64,000 nucleotides of DNA from an uncultured Clostridia bacterium (GTDB lineage Bacteria; Bacillota; Clostridia; TANB77; CAG-508), in the NCBI GenBank assembly GCA_934130085.1, contig CAKOXK010000007.1, forward strand, positions 1-64,000, given 5' to 3'. The notes beneath the pieces were generated by a model. The model was not told where the DNA came from. It worked only from the letters and a program-made list of their open reading frames with translations, and searched no databases. A program made the position numbers and the translations under genes. Below, one piece after another: positions 8,317 through 18,084 of the stretch (positions are counted from its first letter, which is position 1; each line of letters begins with the position of its first letter).

Positions 8317-10146
8317 ATGAAAAATGAAAAAATAAGAAATATAGCAATTATTGCGCACGTTGATCATGGCAAAACTACTTTGGTTGATGCTTTACTAAAG
8401 CAAAGCCATGTTTTTAGAGATAATGAGCAAGTTGCTGAGAGAGTAATGGATTCAAATGATCTTGAAAGAGAGAGAGGTATAACTATTCTTTCTAAGAATA
8501 CATCTGTTGTATACAATAATGTTAAAATTAATATTGTTGATACTCCTGGCCATGCTGATTTTGAGGGTGAGGTTGAGAGAGTTCTTAAGATGGTTGACGG
8601 TGTTTTACTTGTTGTTGATGCGTTTGATGGACCTATGCCTCAAACTAGAGAGGTTTTGAAGAAGGCTTTAGCTCTTAATTTACAACCTATTGTTGTTATT
8701 AATAAGATTGATAGACCTGGTGCTGATCCTCTTAAGGCAGTTGATAAAGTGTTAGAGTTATTTATGGATTTGAATGCTACTGATGAGCAACTTGATTTTC
8801 CAGTTATTTATGCATCTGCTAAGAATGGTATTGCTAAGATGAATTTATCAGATGAGAGTGATAACGTAAGATGTATTTTTGATACAATTATTGATAAAAT
8901 TGATGCTCCTAAGGTTGATGTTGATGGTCCAATGCAACTTCTTGTTTCAAATATTTCTTATGATGATTATCTTGGTAGAATTGCTATTGGTAGAGTTGAG
9001 AGAGGCGTAATTAAAGTTGGCCAAAATGTTGTTACTTGCAAAGATGATGGTAAGAATGTTTCAGGTAAGATTGCTAAGTTGTTTACTTATGAGGGGTTAA
9101 AGAGAGTTGAGGCTGATGAGATAGAAGCTGGTGATATTGTTGCTATTGCTGGTATTCCTGATATTAATATTGGTGAGACTGTTTGTGATGCTGAGCATCC
9201 AGAGAAGATTCCTTTTGTTAATATTGATGAGCCTACTGTTTCTATGACTTTTAGTGTTAATGATGGACCTATGGCAGGTAAAGAAGGTAAGTTTGTTACA
9301 TCACGTCATATTAGAGATAGATTAATGAAAGAGCTTGAGAGAAATGTTTCTTTACGTGTTAAAGAAACTGATAAAGCTGAGAGTTTTGAAGTTTGTGGAC
9401 GTGGAGAGCTTCATTTATCAGTTCTTATTGAAACTATGAGAAGAGAAGGTTTTGAACTTTTAGTTTCTCGTCCAAAAGTTATTTTCAAAGATATTGATGG
9501 TGTTAAATGTGAACCTATGGAGATCTTAAGCGTTAATGTACCAGATGATACAGTTGGCACTGTAATACAAAAAATTGGAACGAGAAAAGGTGAAATGATT
9601 AATATGGAGCCTGCTGAACCAGGTCATACTAAGGTAGAATTTAGAGTTCCTGCAAGAGGTCTTATTGGTTATAGAACGGAGTTTATGACTGATACCAGAG
9701 GTGAGGGTTCAATGTCAAGTGTTTTTGATGATTATGAACCATATAAAGGTGATATTCAAGCAAGAACTAGAGGAGTTATTGTGGCTTTTGAAGCTGGAAA
9801 GTCAATTACTTATGGATTATACAATGCACAACTTAGAGGTGAGTTATTAATCGGACCAGGAGTTGAAGTATATGAAGGAATGATAGTTGGTATTAACTCA
9901 AGAAATGAAGATATTTCAGTAAATGTATGTAAGGAAAAGCATTTAACAAATACTAGAGCTTCTGGTTCAGATGATGCACTAAGATTAGTACCACCACTAA
10001 AAATGTCACTTGAACAATCAATTGAATTTATAGCCGAGGATGAACTTGTTGAAGTTACACCTTTAAATATAAGATTAAGAAAGAAAATTCTTGATACGAA
10101 AACTCGTGAAAGAGAAGCAAGAAGAAATTCAAGCGATAACAATTAG
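8317..10146 (+). CDS. typA: Ribosome-associated GTPase TypA/BipA
   Basis: TypA is a translational GTPase related to EF-G that binds the ribosome and helps assembly and stress or cold adaptation. The GTPase motifs are AHVDHGKTTL (G1), ERGITI (G2), DTPGHADF (G3) and NKID (G4). Then come the EF-G-like beta-barrel, domains III and V, and the BipA-specific C-terminal domain (RGLIGYRTEFMTDTRGEG). Length 609 residues, normal. ATG 8317 is preferred over the in-frame TTG 8299, because AAAGGGA (8302-8308) is the only good ribosome binding site and lies after the TTG. Confidence 0.96.
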   Translation: MKNEKIRNIAIIAHVDHGKTTLVDALLKQSHVFRDNEQVAERVMDSNDLERERGITILSKNTSVVYNNVKINIVDTPGHADFEGEVERVLKMVDGVLLVVDAFDGPMPQTREVLKKALALNLQPIVVINKIDRPGADPLKAVDKVLELFMDLNATDEQLDFPVIYASAKNGIAKMNLSDESDNVRCIFDTIIDKIDAPKVDVDGPMQLLVSNISYDDYLGRIAIGRVERGVIKVGQNVVTCKDDGKNVSGKIAKLFTYEGLKRVEADEIEAGDIVAIAGIPDINIGETVCDAEHPEKIPFVNIDEPTVSMTFSVNDGPMAGKEGKFVTSRHIRDRLMKELERNVSLRVKETDKAESFEVCGRGELHLSVLIETMRREGFELLVSRPKVIFKDIDGVKCEPMEILSVNVPDDTVGTVIQKIGTRKGEMINMEPAEPGHTKVEFRVPARGLIGYRTEFMTDTRGEGSMSSVFDDYEPYKGDIQARTRGVIVAFEAGKSITYGLYNAQLRGELLIGPGVEVYEGMIVGINSRNEDISVNVCKEKHLTNTRASGSDDALRLVPPLKMSLEQSIEFIAEDELVEVTPLNIRLRKKILDTKTREREARRNSSDNN

Positions 10147-10177
10147 TAGATAAGTATAATATTAGTTTGTAAAGAAT

Positions 10178-10208
10178 AAAGTAGCCTAAATTTGTAGGCT
10201 ACTTTACT
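10178..10208 (+). terminator. Terminator of typA
   Basis: An 11-bp perfect stem (AAAGTAGCCTA with TAGGCTACTTT), a short loop and a T-rich tail, 32 bases after the typA stop. Confidence 0.8.
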
Positions 10209-10230
10209 TGTTCATTTAATAAAAAAGTTA

Positions 10231-10345
10231 AATAATGAAAGTTGTTTTTTATAATTAAAAATAATGTCTATTAATGAAAGCTTTTATAATTAAAAATAAT
10301 GTCTAGTAATGAAAGTTTTTATAATTAAAAACAAAAGTTTAATTA
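10231..10345 (+). repeat. Three imperfect A/T-rich direct repeats
   Basis: Three successive copies of a roughly 35-40 base unit (TAATGAAAG..., TTTTATAATTAAAAA..., AATGTCTA) lie between typA and the methyltransferase. The third copy degenerates and is followed by an inverted copy of the TTATAATTAAA core. No function is evident. Confidence 0.55.
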
Positions 10346-10415
10346 TAAAAGCAATATCTAATAATTAATGCAAGGACTTTATTATTAATAAGTATTAAGA
10401 AATGAAGGTAAGGTT

Positions 10416-11000
10416 ATGAGAAATTTAGAGAAAATTAAGAAAGAAGCTATAGAAGAGCATGTTCCAATAATAATGGATGATACTCTGGAAAAGATTGAAG
10501 AAATTGTAGGAGATAGAAAATTTAAAAGAATTCTTGAAATAGGAACTGCAGTTGGTTATTCGGCGCTTTGTTTTACAAAGTTTCTCGATGAAAATGGTGA
10601 GATAGATACTATTGAAAGAAATGATGAAATGATAAAGAAAGCTAAAGAAAATATAAAGCTTGCAAGAAATGATGTAAAAATAAATCTTTTCGAAGGTGAT
10701 GCTGTTGAAATTCTAAAAACATTAAATAATAGATATGATATGGTTTTTATTGATGCAGCTAAGAGTAAGTATCCAATTTTTTTAGAAGAGTCTTTAAGAA
10801 TGCTTAACGATGATGGAATAATATTTGCAGATAACATACTATATAAAGGATATGTAATGAGTGATTATAATAAGCATAAACAAAGAACAGCAGTAACTCA
10901 TCTTAGAGAATTCATAAAAATGATAACCACAAACGACAGGCTTGAAACGCAGATAATAGATGTTGGAGATGGGCTATCATACACTAAATATGCCAAGTAA
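10416..11000 (+). CDS. SAM-dependent O-methyltransferase (family 3, YrrM/TrmR-like)
   Basis: A 194-residue methyltransferase of the O-methyltransferase family 3. The SAM-binding motif I is ILEIGTAVGYSAL near residue 38, an acidic loop TIERNDEM near 64 binds the ribose, and FIDAAKSKY near 110 is the family's metal- and SAM-binding motif. In B. subtilis the homologue TrmR (YrrM) methylates a wobble uridine in tRNA, so a tRNA role is likely but not shown here. Ribosome binding site GAAGGTAAGG. Monocistronic as far as can be seen. Confidence 0.85.
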   Translation: MRNLEKIKKEAIEEHVPIIMDDTLEKIEEIVGDRKFKRILEIGTAVGYSALCFTKFLDENGEIDTIERNDEMIKKAKENIKLARNDVKINLFEGDAVEILKTLNNRYDMVFIDAAKSKYPIFLEESLRMLNDDGIIFADNILYKGYVMSDYNKHKQRTAVTHLREFIKMITTNDRLETQIIDVGDGLSYTKYAK

Positions 11001-11140
11001 AAAGTTAAACGAGTTTTTGAAAAGCAAAGAATATACAAAATATAAAAAAGTACATAGATTATATTGAAAAGTTCTTTTTGTAATGATATTATAATGTTGT
11101 TACAGTTTTAACAAAGCTAGCTCTATTATAGGAGAATTAT

Positions 11141-11971
11141 ATGAAGAAAAATATAAGTAAAATGAATGTAAAGATTATTTTATTTTCAGCACTATTATTG
11201 GTTTTAAATTTATTTGTAATAAAAGATTACAGTTTTGCTGCGAAGGATGAGAAGGAAATAGCCAAAGATGCAAACAATTCTTTAAAGGAATTACGCGTAG
11301 AAGGTTATGATTTTTACCCAACATTTAACAAGAATACAACAAATTATTATTTAACAATTCCTACTGATGTTACAGAGGTAGAGGTCATAGCTGAAACGGA
11401 TAATGATAAGGCAAAATGCGCTGTTTCTGGTAATAAAATAACAAAAAAAGAAGGAACAATTAAGGTTACAGTTACACCAGTAAGAGGGGTAAAGAAAATA
11501 TATAATATAAATGTTTCTAAGCAAGATGACACTAAACTTAAATTGCAAAAACTTGAAATAGAAAATGCAAAAATAACCCCAGAATTTAATGAAAATAGGT
11601 ATTATTATGATATTGAAGTTTCAAAAATGGAAATAAAACCTCTAAAAATTACAGCAGAGGCTAATGAGGACGGGGCAAATATAGAGTTTATTGGGAACGA
11701 TGAAAGTCTAGTCGAAGGAAATAATATTATATCAATTATTATTTCCAATGGTGACGAAACTACAACTTATGAGTTGAATGTAAATATTATAAAGCAATTT
11801 ACAATAGAACAAGTAAGCCAAGAAAATAAAAGTAAGATACAAGAAACTAAAAATTTGGTAGTTGGTTTTTTCAATAAAGAGAGTAATGTAATAGCCGTTT
11901 TAGCAACTTTAAGTGTTATGCTTATAATAATTATAATTATTGTAATAATAAAGATTAAAAATAAGAAATAG
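11141..11971 (+). CDS. Membrane-anchored protein with two cadherin-like beta-sandwich domains
   Basis: A surface protein of 276 residues. Signal peptide or N-terminal anchor (about 10-34), two consecutive cadherin-like beta-sandwich repeats (about 45-127, LKELRVEGYDFYPTFNKNTT...YNINVSK; and about 133-215, LQKLEIENAKITPEFNENRY...YELNV), then a C-terminal membrane segment (about 250-272) ending in KIKNKK. The repeats share the pattern L-x-x-L-x-[VI]-x-x-x-x-x-P-x-F-x. Such domains usually bind other surface molecules. Partner unknown. Ribosome binding site AGGAGA. Confidence 0.75.
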   Translation: MKKNISKMNVKIILFSALLLVLNLFVIKDYSFAAKDEKEIAKDANNSLKELRVEGYDFYPTFNKNTTNYYLTIPTDVTEVEVIAETDNDKAKCAVSGNKITKKEGTIKVTVTPVRGVKKIYNINVSKQDDTKLKLQKLEIENAKITPEFNENRYYYDIEVSKMEIKPLKITAEANEDGANIEFIGNDESLVEGNNIISIIISNGDETTTYELNVNIIKQFTIEQVSQENKSKIQETKNLVVGFFNKESNVIAVLATLSVMLIIIIIIVIIKIKNKK

Positions 11972-12123
11972 AGAAACATAATAGCAAATAAAAAGAAGAA
12001 TGAATAGATAATAAGGCAGATGCAGAAAGACAAAGGTAGATACAAGGCATAATATGCAACTTAAATATGTAAGTATGTAAATATGTAAATGTTTAAAAGA
12101 TAAAAATATAGGAGGAGTTTAAA

Positions 12124-13263
12124 ATGATTAAGAAAGTCGCTATTTTAGCTAATGGAGGAGATGTTGCAGGTTTAAACCCTGTAATTAGAGCTATTACAAA
12201 AACCGCAGAAAATAATGGTATAGAGTGTTATGGATTTATAGATGGTTACAAAGGACTTCTTGAAAACAACTTTGTTCGTTTAGATGGAAGCTACTTAGCT
12301 TCAGGAATACTTAATAAAGGGGGATCAATTATTGGCTCTTCAACCAATACTATAGTTTTCCATTACAAAGTTACAAACCCTGATGGAAGTGTAGAGTATA
12401 AAGATTTGTCTGATAAATGCGTGCAAAATGTTAAAGATGATGGATTTGATTGTGTATTTACTTTGGGTGGAGATAGTACTCAAAAATCAGCAAGGGATTT
12501 ATTTATTAAAGGAATTAATACAATAGGCGTTCCAAAAACAATTGATAATGATGTTGCATGTACAGATATTACTTTTGGATATAACACAGCCGTATCTGTT
12601 GCTACAGATGCTATTGATAGACTTCATACAACAGCAGAAACACACCACAGAATTATGGTATTAGAAGTAATGGGTAGATTTGCAGGATGGATTGCATTAG
12701 AGTCAGCAATATCAGGTGGAGCAGATGTTGCACTTATTCCAGAGATTCCTTATGATATAAACAAAGCTGCAGAAGCTATAATAAAGAGAAAAGAACATGG
12801 TAAAATGTTTAGTGTTGTTGTTGTATCAGAAGGCGCTATGCCAAAGAATGGAGAAGCTTCAACATTCACAGCTAATATTGGTGAAGGAACAGGAATAACA
12901 ACAAAATTCTCAGGTGCTGGTGAAAGAGTTGCAAAGGAATTACAAGCTCTTACAGGACTAGAATCAAGATGCACAACATTAGGATATATGCAAAGAGGTG
13001 GTTGCCCAACCGCTTATGATAGAGTTCTTTCTACTAAATATGGTGCAAAAGCAATGGAATTGGCTATGGAAGGAAAATTTGGAGTACTAACTGTTATAAA
13101 AAATGGTAAACTTGGATATGTTCCATTAGAAGATGTTGTTGGAGATAACAAAAAGTTAGGAGCTGTAGAGGGCGGAACAAAAGAAAGTAATGTTAGATTA
13201 GTAACTATGAATGATGAACTTGTAAAAACAGCAAGAGATATTGGAATTTGTTTAGGAGATTAA
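12124..13263 (+). CDS. pfkA: 6-phosphofructokinase (mixed-substrate PFK group)
   Basis: Phosphorylates fructose 6-phosphate in glycolysis. The 379-residue protein has PFK landmarks: NGGDVAGLNPVIRA near residue 10, GGDST near 115, PKTIDND near 137 (catalytic Asp), MGRFAGW near 183 and PEIPYD near 205. Lysine in PKTIDND, where E. coli ATP-PFK has glycine, is typical of PPi-dependent and mixed-group enzymes. The phosphoryl-donor motif is GGDST; ATP enzymes have GGDGS and PPi enzymes GGDD, so donor preference cannot be read from it. The first motif has VAG instead of the usual A/C-P-G. Ribosome binding site GGAGGAG. argS starts one base after the stop. Confidence 0.9.
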   Translation: MIKKVAILANGGDVAGLNPVIRAITKTAENNGIECYGFIDGYKGLLENNFVRLDGSYLASGILNKGGSIIGSSTNTIVFHYKVTNPDGSVEYKDLSDKCVQNVKDDGFDCVFTLGGDSTQKSARDLFIKGINTIGVPKTIDNDVACTDITFGYNTAVSVATDAIDRLHTTAETHHRIMVLEVMGRFAGWIALESAISGGADVALIPEIPYDINKAAEAIIKRKEHGKMFSVVVVSEGAMPKNGEASTFTANIGEGTGITTKFSGAGERVAKELQALTGLESRCTTLGYMQRGGCPTAYDRVLSTKYGAKAMELAMEGKFGVLTVIKNGKLGYVPLEDVVGDNKKLGAVEGGTKESNVRLVTMNDELVKTARDIGICLGD

Positions 13264-13264
13264 A

Positions 13265-14983
13265 ATGAATTTTAAAGAAAATATAGCTAAAGAATTATAT
13301 ATTGCAATAAAAACTAATTATGATGTAAGCATAGATGTTGATACAATCGAAAAGAATATAGAAGTTCCAAAAGACAAAACAAATGGAGACTATGCATTTC
13401 CATGTTTTAATCTATCAAAAAAATTAAAGAAAGCTCCATTTCAAATTGCAACAGAGCTAAAAGATGCTATACAAGAAAACTCAGTTATATCACATACAGA
13501 AGTTATAAATGGATTTTTAAATTTCTATATACAAAAAGAGATAATTGTAAAAAATACAATTGAAAAATTTGCAATGCAAAAAGAAGAATATGGCAAATCA
13601 AATATGGGAGAAGGAAAGAATATAATTGTAGAATATTCTTCTCCTAATATTGCAAAGCCTTTTCATATTGGGCACCTAAAAACAACTATAATTGGAAATT
13701 CTTTATATCATTTATATAAATTCCTTGGCTTTAATACAATTGGAATTAATCATTTGGGTGATTATGGAACTCAGTTTGCAAAACTTATTGAGGGATATAA
13801 AAGATGGGGTAATGAATATGATTTTGAAAAAGATCCAATTGACAAGCTATCACAAATATATGTAAGAATAAATGAGCTTTGTGAAAAAGATGAAAGTGTT
13901 CTTGAAGAATGCCGTCAAACATTTAAGAAACTTGAAGATGGAGATGAGTATTGCGTAAATTTATGGAACAAATTCAAAAGCTTAAGTTTACAAGAGTTTG
14001 ATAAAATATATAAATTGTTAGATGTAAAATTTGATTCCATGAATGGAGAATCATTTTATTCTGATAAAATGCAAGAGGTAATTGACATACTTGAAAAATC
14101 AGGCAAAGTTGAAGAATCAAATGGAGCGAAAATCATTGACTTAACTTCCGAAGGAATCAAAACACCTTGTATTATTCAAAAGTCAAACGGTTCATCAATA
14201 TACGCAACACGTGATTTAGCTGCAATTTTATATAGAGCTAGAACCTACGATTTTGATAAATGTTTATATGTGGTTGGAGAAGAACAAGCTTTACACTTTA
14301 AACAGGTATTTGCAGTCTCAAAATATTTAGGTTTAGATGAGAAGTATACAAATGGACTTGAACACGTAAGCTATGGAATGATAAGGTTGCCAGAAGGAAA
14401 AATGTCTTCAAGAAAAGGAAACTTTGTAAAAGTAAAAGACTTACTTGAGGAAGCAATATCAAAAGTTAATGAAATAATGATAGATAAAGAAATTGACGAT
14501 AAAGAAGAAGTTTCAAAAGAAGTAGGAGTAGGGGCTGTAATATTTGATGATTTGAAAGATTCAAGAATTAAAAATCAAGTATTTGATTTAAATGCTGCTT
14601 TAAATTTTAATGGTGAAACTGGTCCTTATGTGCAATATACAGCTGTACGTACAGCAAGTATATTAAATAAAGCCGAGTTCGATTTTGATGAGAAAAAGGT
14701 AAATGCTGAAAAGCTAACAGATGAAGACTCAATCAATGTTATAAAATTAATAGCAAATTTCGAAAATATATTAGTTCTTGCAATGCAAAAAAATGAACCA
14801 TCAATAATTGCAAGGTATATTCTTGAATTATCAAAAACGTATTCATCATTCTACAATAATAACAAAGTAATATGTGATGATCAAGAAACAAAGTATGCAA
14901 GACTTTATCTTACATACATGACTAAATGTACATTAACTAATGGACTTAAGCTTTTAGGAATAAAAGTTCCTAGAAAAATGTAA
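13265..14983 (+). CDS. argS: Arginyl-tRNA synthetase
   Basis: Class I synthetase charging tRNA-Arg. At 572 residues it has the N-terminal additional domain (about 1-110), the HIGH motif in SSPNIAKPFHIGHL near residue 128, the KMSKS-like motif KMSSRKG near 380 and a C-terminal anticodon-binding helical domain. It begins one base after the pfk stop, so the two are translated from one message. No T-box leader is present. Confidence 0.96.
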   Translation: MNFKENIAKELYIAIKTNYDVSIDVDTIEKNIEVPKDKTNGDYAFPCFNLSKKLKKAPFQIATELKDAIQENSVISHTEVINGFLNFYIQKEIIVKNTIEKFAMQKEEYGKSNMGEGKNIIVEYSSPNIAKPFHIGHLKTTIIGNSLYHLYKFLGFNTIGINHLGDYGTQFAKLIEGYKRWGNEYDFEKDPIDKLSQIYVRINELCEKDESVLEECRQTFKKLEDGDEYCVNLWNKFKSLSLQEFDKIYKLLDVKFDSMNGESFYSDKMQEVIDILEKSGKVEESNGAKIIDLTSEGIKTPCIIQKSNGSSIYATRDLAAILYRARTYDFDKCLYVVGEEQALHFKQVFAVSKYLGLDEKYTNGLEHVSYGMIRLPEGKMSSRKGNFVKVKDLLEEAISKVNEIMIDKEIDDKEEVSKEVGVGAVIFDDLKDSRIKNQVFDLNAALNFNGETGPYVQYTAVRTASILNKAEFDFDEKKVNAEKLTDEDSINVIKLIANFENILVLAMQKNEPSIIARYILELSKTYSSFYNNNKVICDDQETKYARLYLTYMTKCTLTNGLKLLGIKVPRKM

Positions 14984-15176
14984 AAATGTTATATTATAGG
15001 AAAATGTACAACAAATAAAAAAATATAAAACAAACAGTATAAATAAAAAACAAGCATTCAAAATGAAATTTTAAAGGAAAATTTCAAGATAAACATTTAA
15101 AATAAAATTTCAAAATAATTCTAAAATGCAAATAAATTTTTAAATATAAATATAACCTATGTTAAAAGAGGTTTTT

Positions 15177-15672
15177 ATGGTAAAAAAAAATAATAAAAGT
15201 AAGTACATACCAAAAGTTTTATTTATATCAAGTGAGCGGAGGTCATATTAATGAGCTCCAACAACTTGATTTTAAAAGATATGATTATAGCGTGGTAACC
15301 GAAAAAACAAAAACTACAAGAGGTTTAAAAGAAAAGTACAAAAATAGAATTAATTATTTAATATATGGAACAAGAAAGAAACCTATATTATATTTTTTCA
15401 TAATGTTATTAAACTTTTTCATAAGTTTAACAATATTTATAAGGATAAGACCTGATATTGTTGTAACAACAGGAGCCCATACGGCAGTACTTATGTGCTA
15501 TATTGCAAAGTTGTTTGGAAAAAAAGTAATATGGATTGAAACATTTGCAAATAAAAATTCAAAAACCCTAGCAGGCAGATTGGTTTATCCAATTGCTGAT
15601 ACATTTGTTGTACAGTGGGAAGAAATGAAAAAAATCTATAAAAAAGCAGTGTATTGGGGAAGTATATTTTAA
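15177..15672 (+). pseudogene. pssD: PssD/Alg14-like glycosyltransferase subunit, frameshifted
   Basis: PssD/Alg14-type proteins form the membrane subunit of a two-part glycosyltransferase; the partner is the PssE/Alg13-like protein at 15876. A good ribosome binding site (AGAGG) and ATG at 15177 begin MVKKNNKSKYIPKVLFISS. The frame then shifts by one extra base near 15233: removing one base restores the family motif SSSGGH. From there the frame runs on normally (VTTGAHTAVL, IWIETFA), with a membrane segment near residue 85. Without the repair only a GTG at 15232, lacking a ribosome binding site, would give a product missing the first strand. Real mutation and sequence error are both possible. 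Confidence 0.75.
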
Positions 15673-15875
15673 ACAATTTTAATCATATATTATATATATG
15701 TAATAAGTAGATAAATATAGGTTAAGTGTAAATACAACAAATAAGAATGCAAATATTATTATAAAGATAAACGCAATACAAATAAACATGTAAAATGCAA
15801 TACAAATAAGTAAATGCCACAAAGGCATAAATATAAAAAATAATGTATTAATAATTTGGATTTGGGGGAAGAACT

Positions 15876-16367
15876 TTGATTTTTGTTACATTAGGAACTC
15901 AGGATAAACAATTTAGAAGATTATTAGATGCAACATTAGCATTAAGAATCGATGAAAAGGTAGTAATTCAATATGGTTCGACTAAACCAGATGAGGACAT
16001 GGTTGAAAATTTAGAAAAAAACTTTGAATTGCATCAATATTTATCAAATGAAGAATTTGAAAAATATATGAAAGAAGCAAGAGTAATTATTACGCATGCA
16101 GGTGTTGGCACAATAATAGAAGGGTTAAAACTTGACAAAATGATGATTGTAGCTGCAAGACTAAAAAAGTACAAGGAGCATGTAAATAATCATCAGCTTC
16201 AAATACTGGATACATTCGAGAAGGAAGGTTACATCTTAAGATTAGATGATTTTTCAAAGCTTCCAGAACTATTAAAGGAAAATTTTAAACCAAAGAAATT
16301 TAACAGTAACAAAAATAATTTTAACACATATCTTGAAGAAGAAATATATAAATTAATAAAGAAATAA
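15876..16367 (+). CDS. pssE: PssE/Alg13-like glycosyltransferase catalytic subunit
   Basis: The catalytic half of the two-part glycosyltransferase, 163 residues, with the Alg13/MurG C-terminal fold: MIFVTLGTQD at the start, then HAGVGTIIEGL near residue 89, the nucleotide-sugar binding loop. It starts at TTG 15876 behind GGGGGA; the family almost always begins MIFVT(V/L)GT, which supports this start. Expected to add a sugar to a lipid-linked intermediate together with the PssD-like subunit, whose gene is frameshifted here. A 200-base A/T-rich gap with a repeated GCAATACAAATAA word separates them. Confidence 0.82.
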   Translation: MIFVTLGTQDKQFRRLLDATLALRIDEKVVIQYGSTKPDEDMVENLEKNFELHQYLSNEEFEKYMKEARVIITHAGVGTIIEGLKLDKMMIVAARLKKYKEHVNNHQLQILDTFEKEGYILRLDDFSKLPELLKENFKPKKFNSNKNNFNTYLEEEIYKLIKK

Positions 16368-16457
16368 AGCAATAAAACAATAAAACGATATTAACTATAC
16401 TGAAAGAATTTTTAGATATAATAAATTTATATAATCTCAATTTGATTAAGGAGAATT

Positions 16458-17894
16458 ATGAGTCACAAAAGCCAGTTAGTAAAAAATACAGTAATAATAG
16501 CAATTGGAAAATTAAGTACGCAAATTTTGTCATATATACTACTACCACTTTATACTGCGAAAATGTCAGTTGGTGAGTATGGTACTTATGATTTTGTTTG
16601 TACTATCTCTATGTTCTTATGCCCAATTATAACACTTCTAATGGAAGAAGCAATGTTTAGGTTTTTAATTGATGCAAGCACAAAAAGAGAAATGAAGAAA
16701 ATAATTAGCCAGACTATTATATATACGCTGACTGGAGTTATAGTTTTTATACCACTTGCGATACTGGTACTAAAACTTGCGACAAATTATTCCCCTTCTT
16801 TTATTACTATTTTTATTACATTTGTTATATCAAATATAATAATAGCTTTAAGCAACGCCTTGGCAAGAGGTCTTAGCAAAATAAAATTATATTCATTCTC
16901 TAATTTTATATTGGGAATTGGAACTTTAATTTTAACAATAGGAGTATTGCTTGTAACACCATCAGCAGGAGGATTATTACTTGCCAATGCAATAGCTAAT
17001 ATACTAACGGCATTAATTATATTTGCAAAATTGCATTTACATGAGTATATGGGAGTACTTGATAAACCATTAATGAAACAGATGGTAAAATATTCGTTTC
17101 CGCTTGTTCCCAACAGCATTTCTTGGAGCATAATTAATATGTCTGATAGAATTATTCTTACAAAAATGATTAATCCAGAGGCTAATGGAATTTACGCAAT
17201 GGCAAATAAATTTCCTAATATTATAAATGTGTTATATGGATATTTTTACACTGCGTGGAAAGAATCAGCTGCAAAAATAATAAAAGATGACAATAGACAA
17301 GAATATTATAACATGATCTATCAAGACATGAAAAGATTTATTTATGCGGTTACTCTTTGCCTTATAGCTATAATGCCATTTGTATTTCCTATTTTTATAA
17401 ATAAAAACTATGATGAAGCATTTATTTACATTCCAATAATAATGATAGCAACGTATTATTCAAATTTATCAAGTTTTTATGGAGGAATATTTAGTGCGTA
17501 TAAAGATACTAAGATAATGGGAACAACTACATTTGTAGCAGCTGCAATAAACTTGGTTGTAGATTTAATGTTTGTAAATCATTTTGAAATATATGCAGCA
17601 TGCTTTTCAACTCTGATTGCTGACTTGATTGTATATTTTTATAGAAGAAAGAAAATAAGAAAATATATAAAATTAAAAGAAGTAAAGTGGTTAGGACCTA
17701 CTGTAGTACTTACAATTGTATGTGTATGCTATTATTTGAGATATATTCCAGGTATTCCAAATACCTTATACTGGGTACTAAATATAATTTCATTATTAAT
17801 AGCGATAGCATATAGTGTGGCTATAAACTATAATATAGTAGTGAAAATATCTAGTAGATTAAAGACAAAATTAAAAAAAGAGACTGCACATTAA
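16458..17894 (+). CDS. Polysaccharide flippase (Wzx-like, MOP superfamily)
   Basis: A 478-residue integral membrane protein with about 12-14 hydrophobic segments and the N-terminal pattern of polysaccharide exporters (LVKNTVIIAIGKLSTQILSY, then PLYTAKMSVGEYGTYD). Members of this superfamily flip lipid-linked oligosaccharides across the membrane. The neighbouring pssD/pssE-like genes suggest the same envelope glycan pathway. Ribosome binding site AGGAGA. A degenerate copy of the 3'-end palindrome follows 36 bases after the stop. Confidence 0.85.
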   Translation: MSHKSQLVKNTVIIAIGKLSTQILSYILLPLYTAKMSVGEYGTYDFVCTISMFLCPIITLLMEEAMFRFLIDASTKREMKKIISQTIIYTLTGVIVFIPLAILVLKLATNYSPSFITIFITFVISNIIIALSNALARGLSKIKLYSFSNFILGIGTLILTIGVLLVTPSAGGLLLANAIANILTALIIFAKLHLHEYMGVLDKPLMKQMVKYSFPLVPNSISWSIINMSDRIILTKMINPEANGIYAMANKFPNIINVLYGYFYTAWKESAAKIIKDDNRQEYYNMIYQDMKRFIYAVTLCLIAIMPFVFPIFINKNYDEAFIYIPIIMIATYYSNLSSFYGGIFSAYKDTKIMGTTTFVAAAINLVVDLMFVNHFEIYAACFSTLIADLIVYFYRRKKIRKYIKLKEVKWLGPTVVLTIVCVCYYLRYIPGIPNTLYWVLNIISLLIAIAYSVAINYNIVVKISSRLKTKLKKETAH

Positions 17895-17929
17895 AAAAAT
17901 TATGTGATATTTTTAAGCATATTTAATAT

Positions 17930-18053
17930 TGTAGTGTTTTTCAATGCCTTATTTGTTTCCTTCTTCATTAGTAAAAACTAACTTTCGGAAGAAAGAAACG
18001 TTCGCACTTCGCATGTAAGATTCGTGGTATTTTAAACAACATAATATTAAATA
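17930..18053 (+). repeat. 3'-end palindromic element, copy 3
   Basis: A degenerate copy in the same orientation as the flippase gene upstream. Outer arms ATTTAATATTGTAGTG... and ...CAACATAATATTAAAT. The inner hairpin arms are GTTTCCTTCTTC and GAAGAAAGAAAC, pairing with one mismatch, and belong to the A/T-type subfamily seen at 8 kb. Confidence 0.65.
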
Positions 18054-18084
18054 TTGATAAATTGACTGACGAAAGGATATTGTT

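Noticed and set aside
12124..14983. T-box leader for argS
   Set aside because: argS starts one base after pfk, and there is no T-box consensus or leader before pfk.
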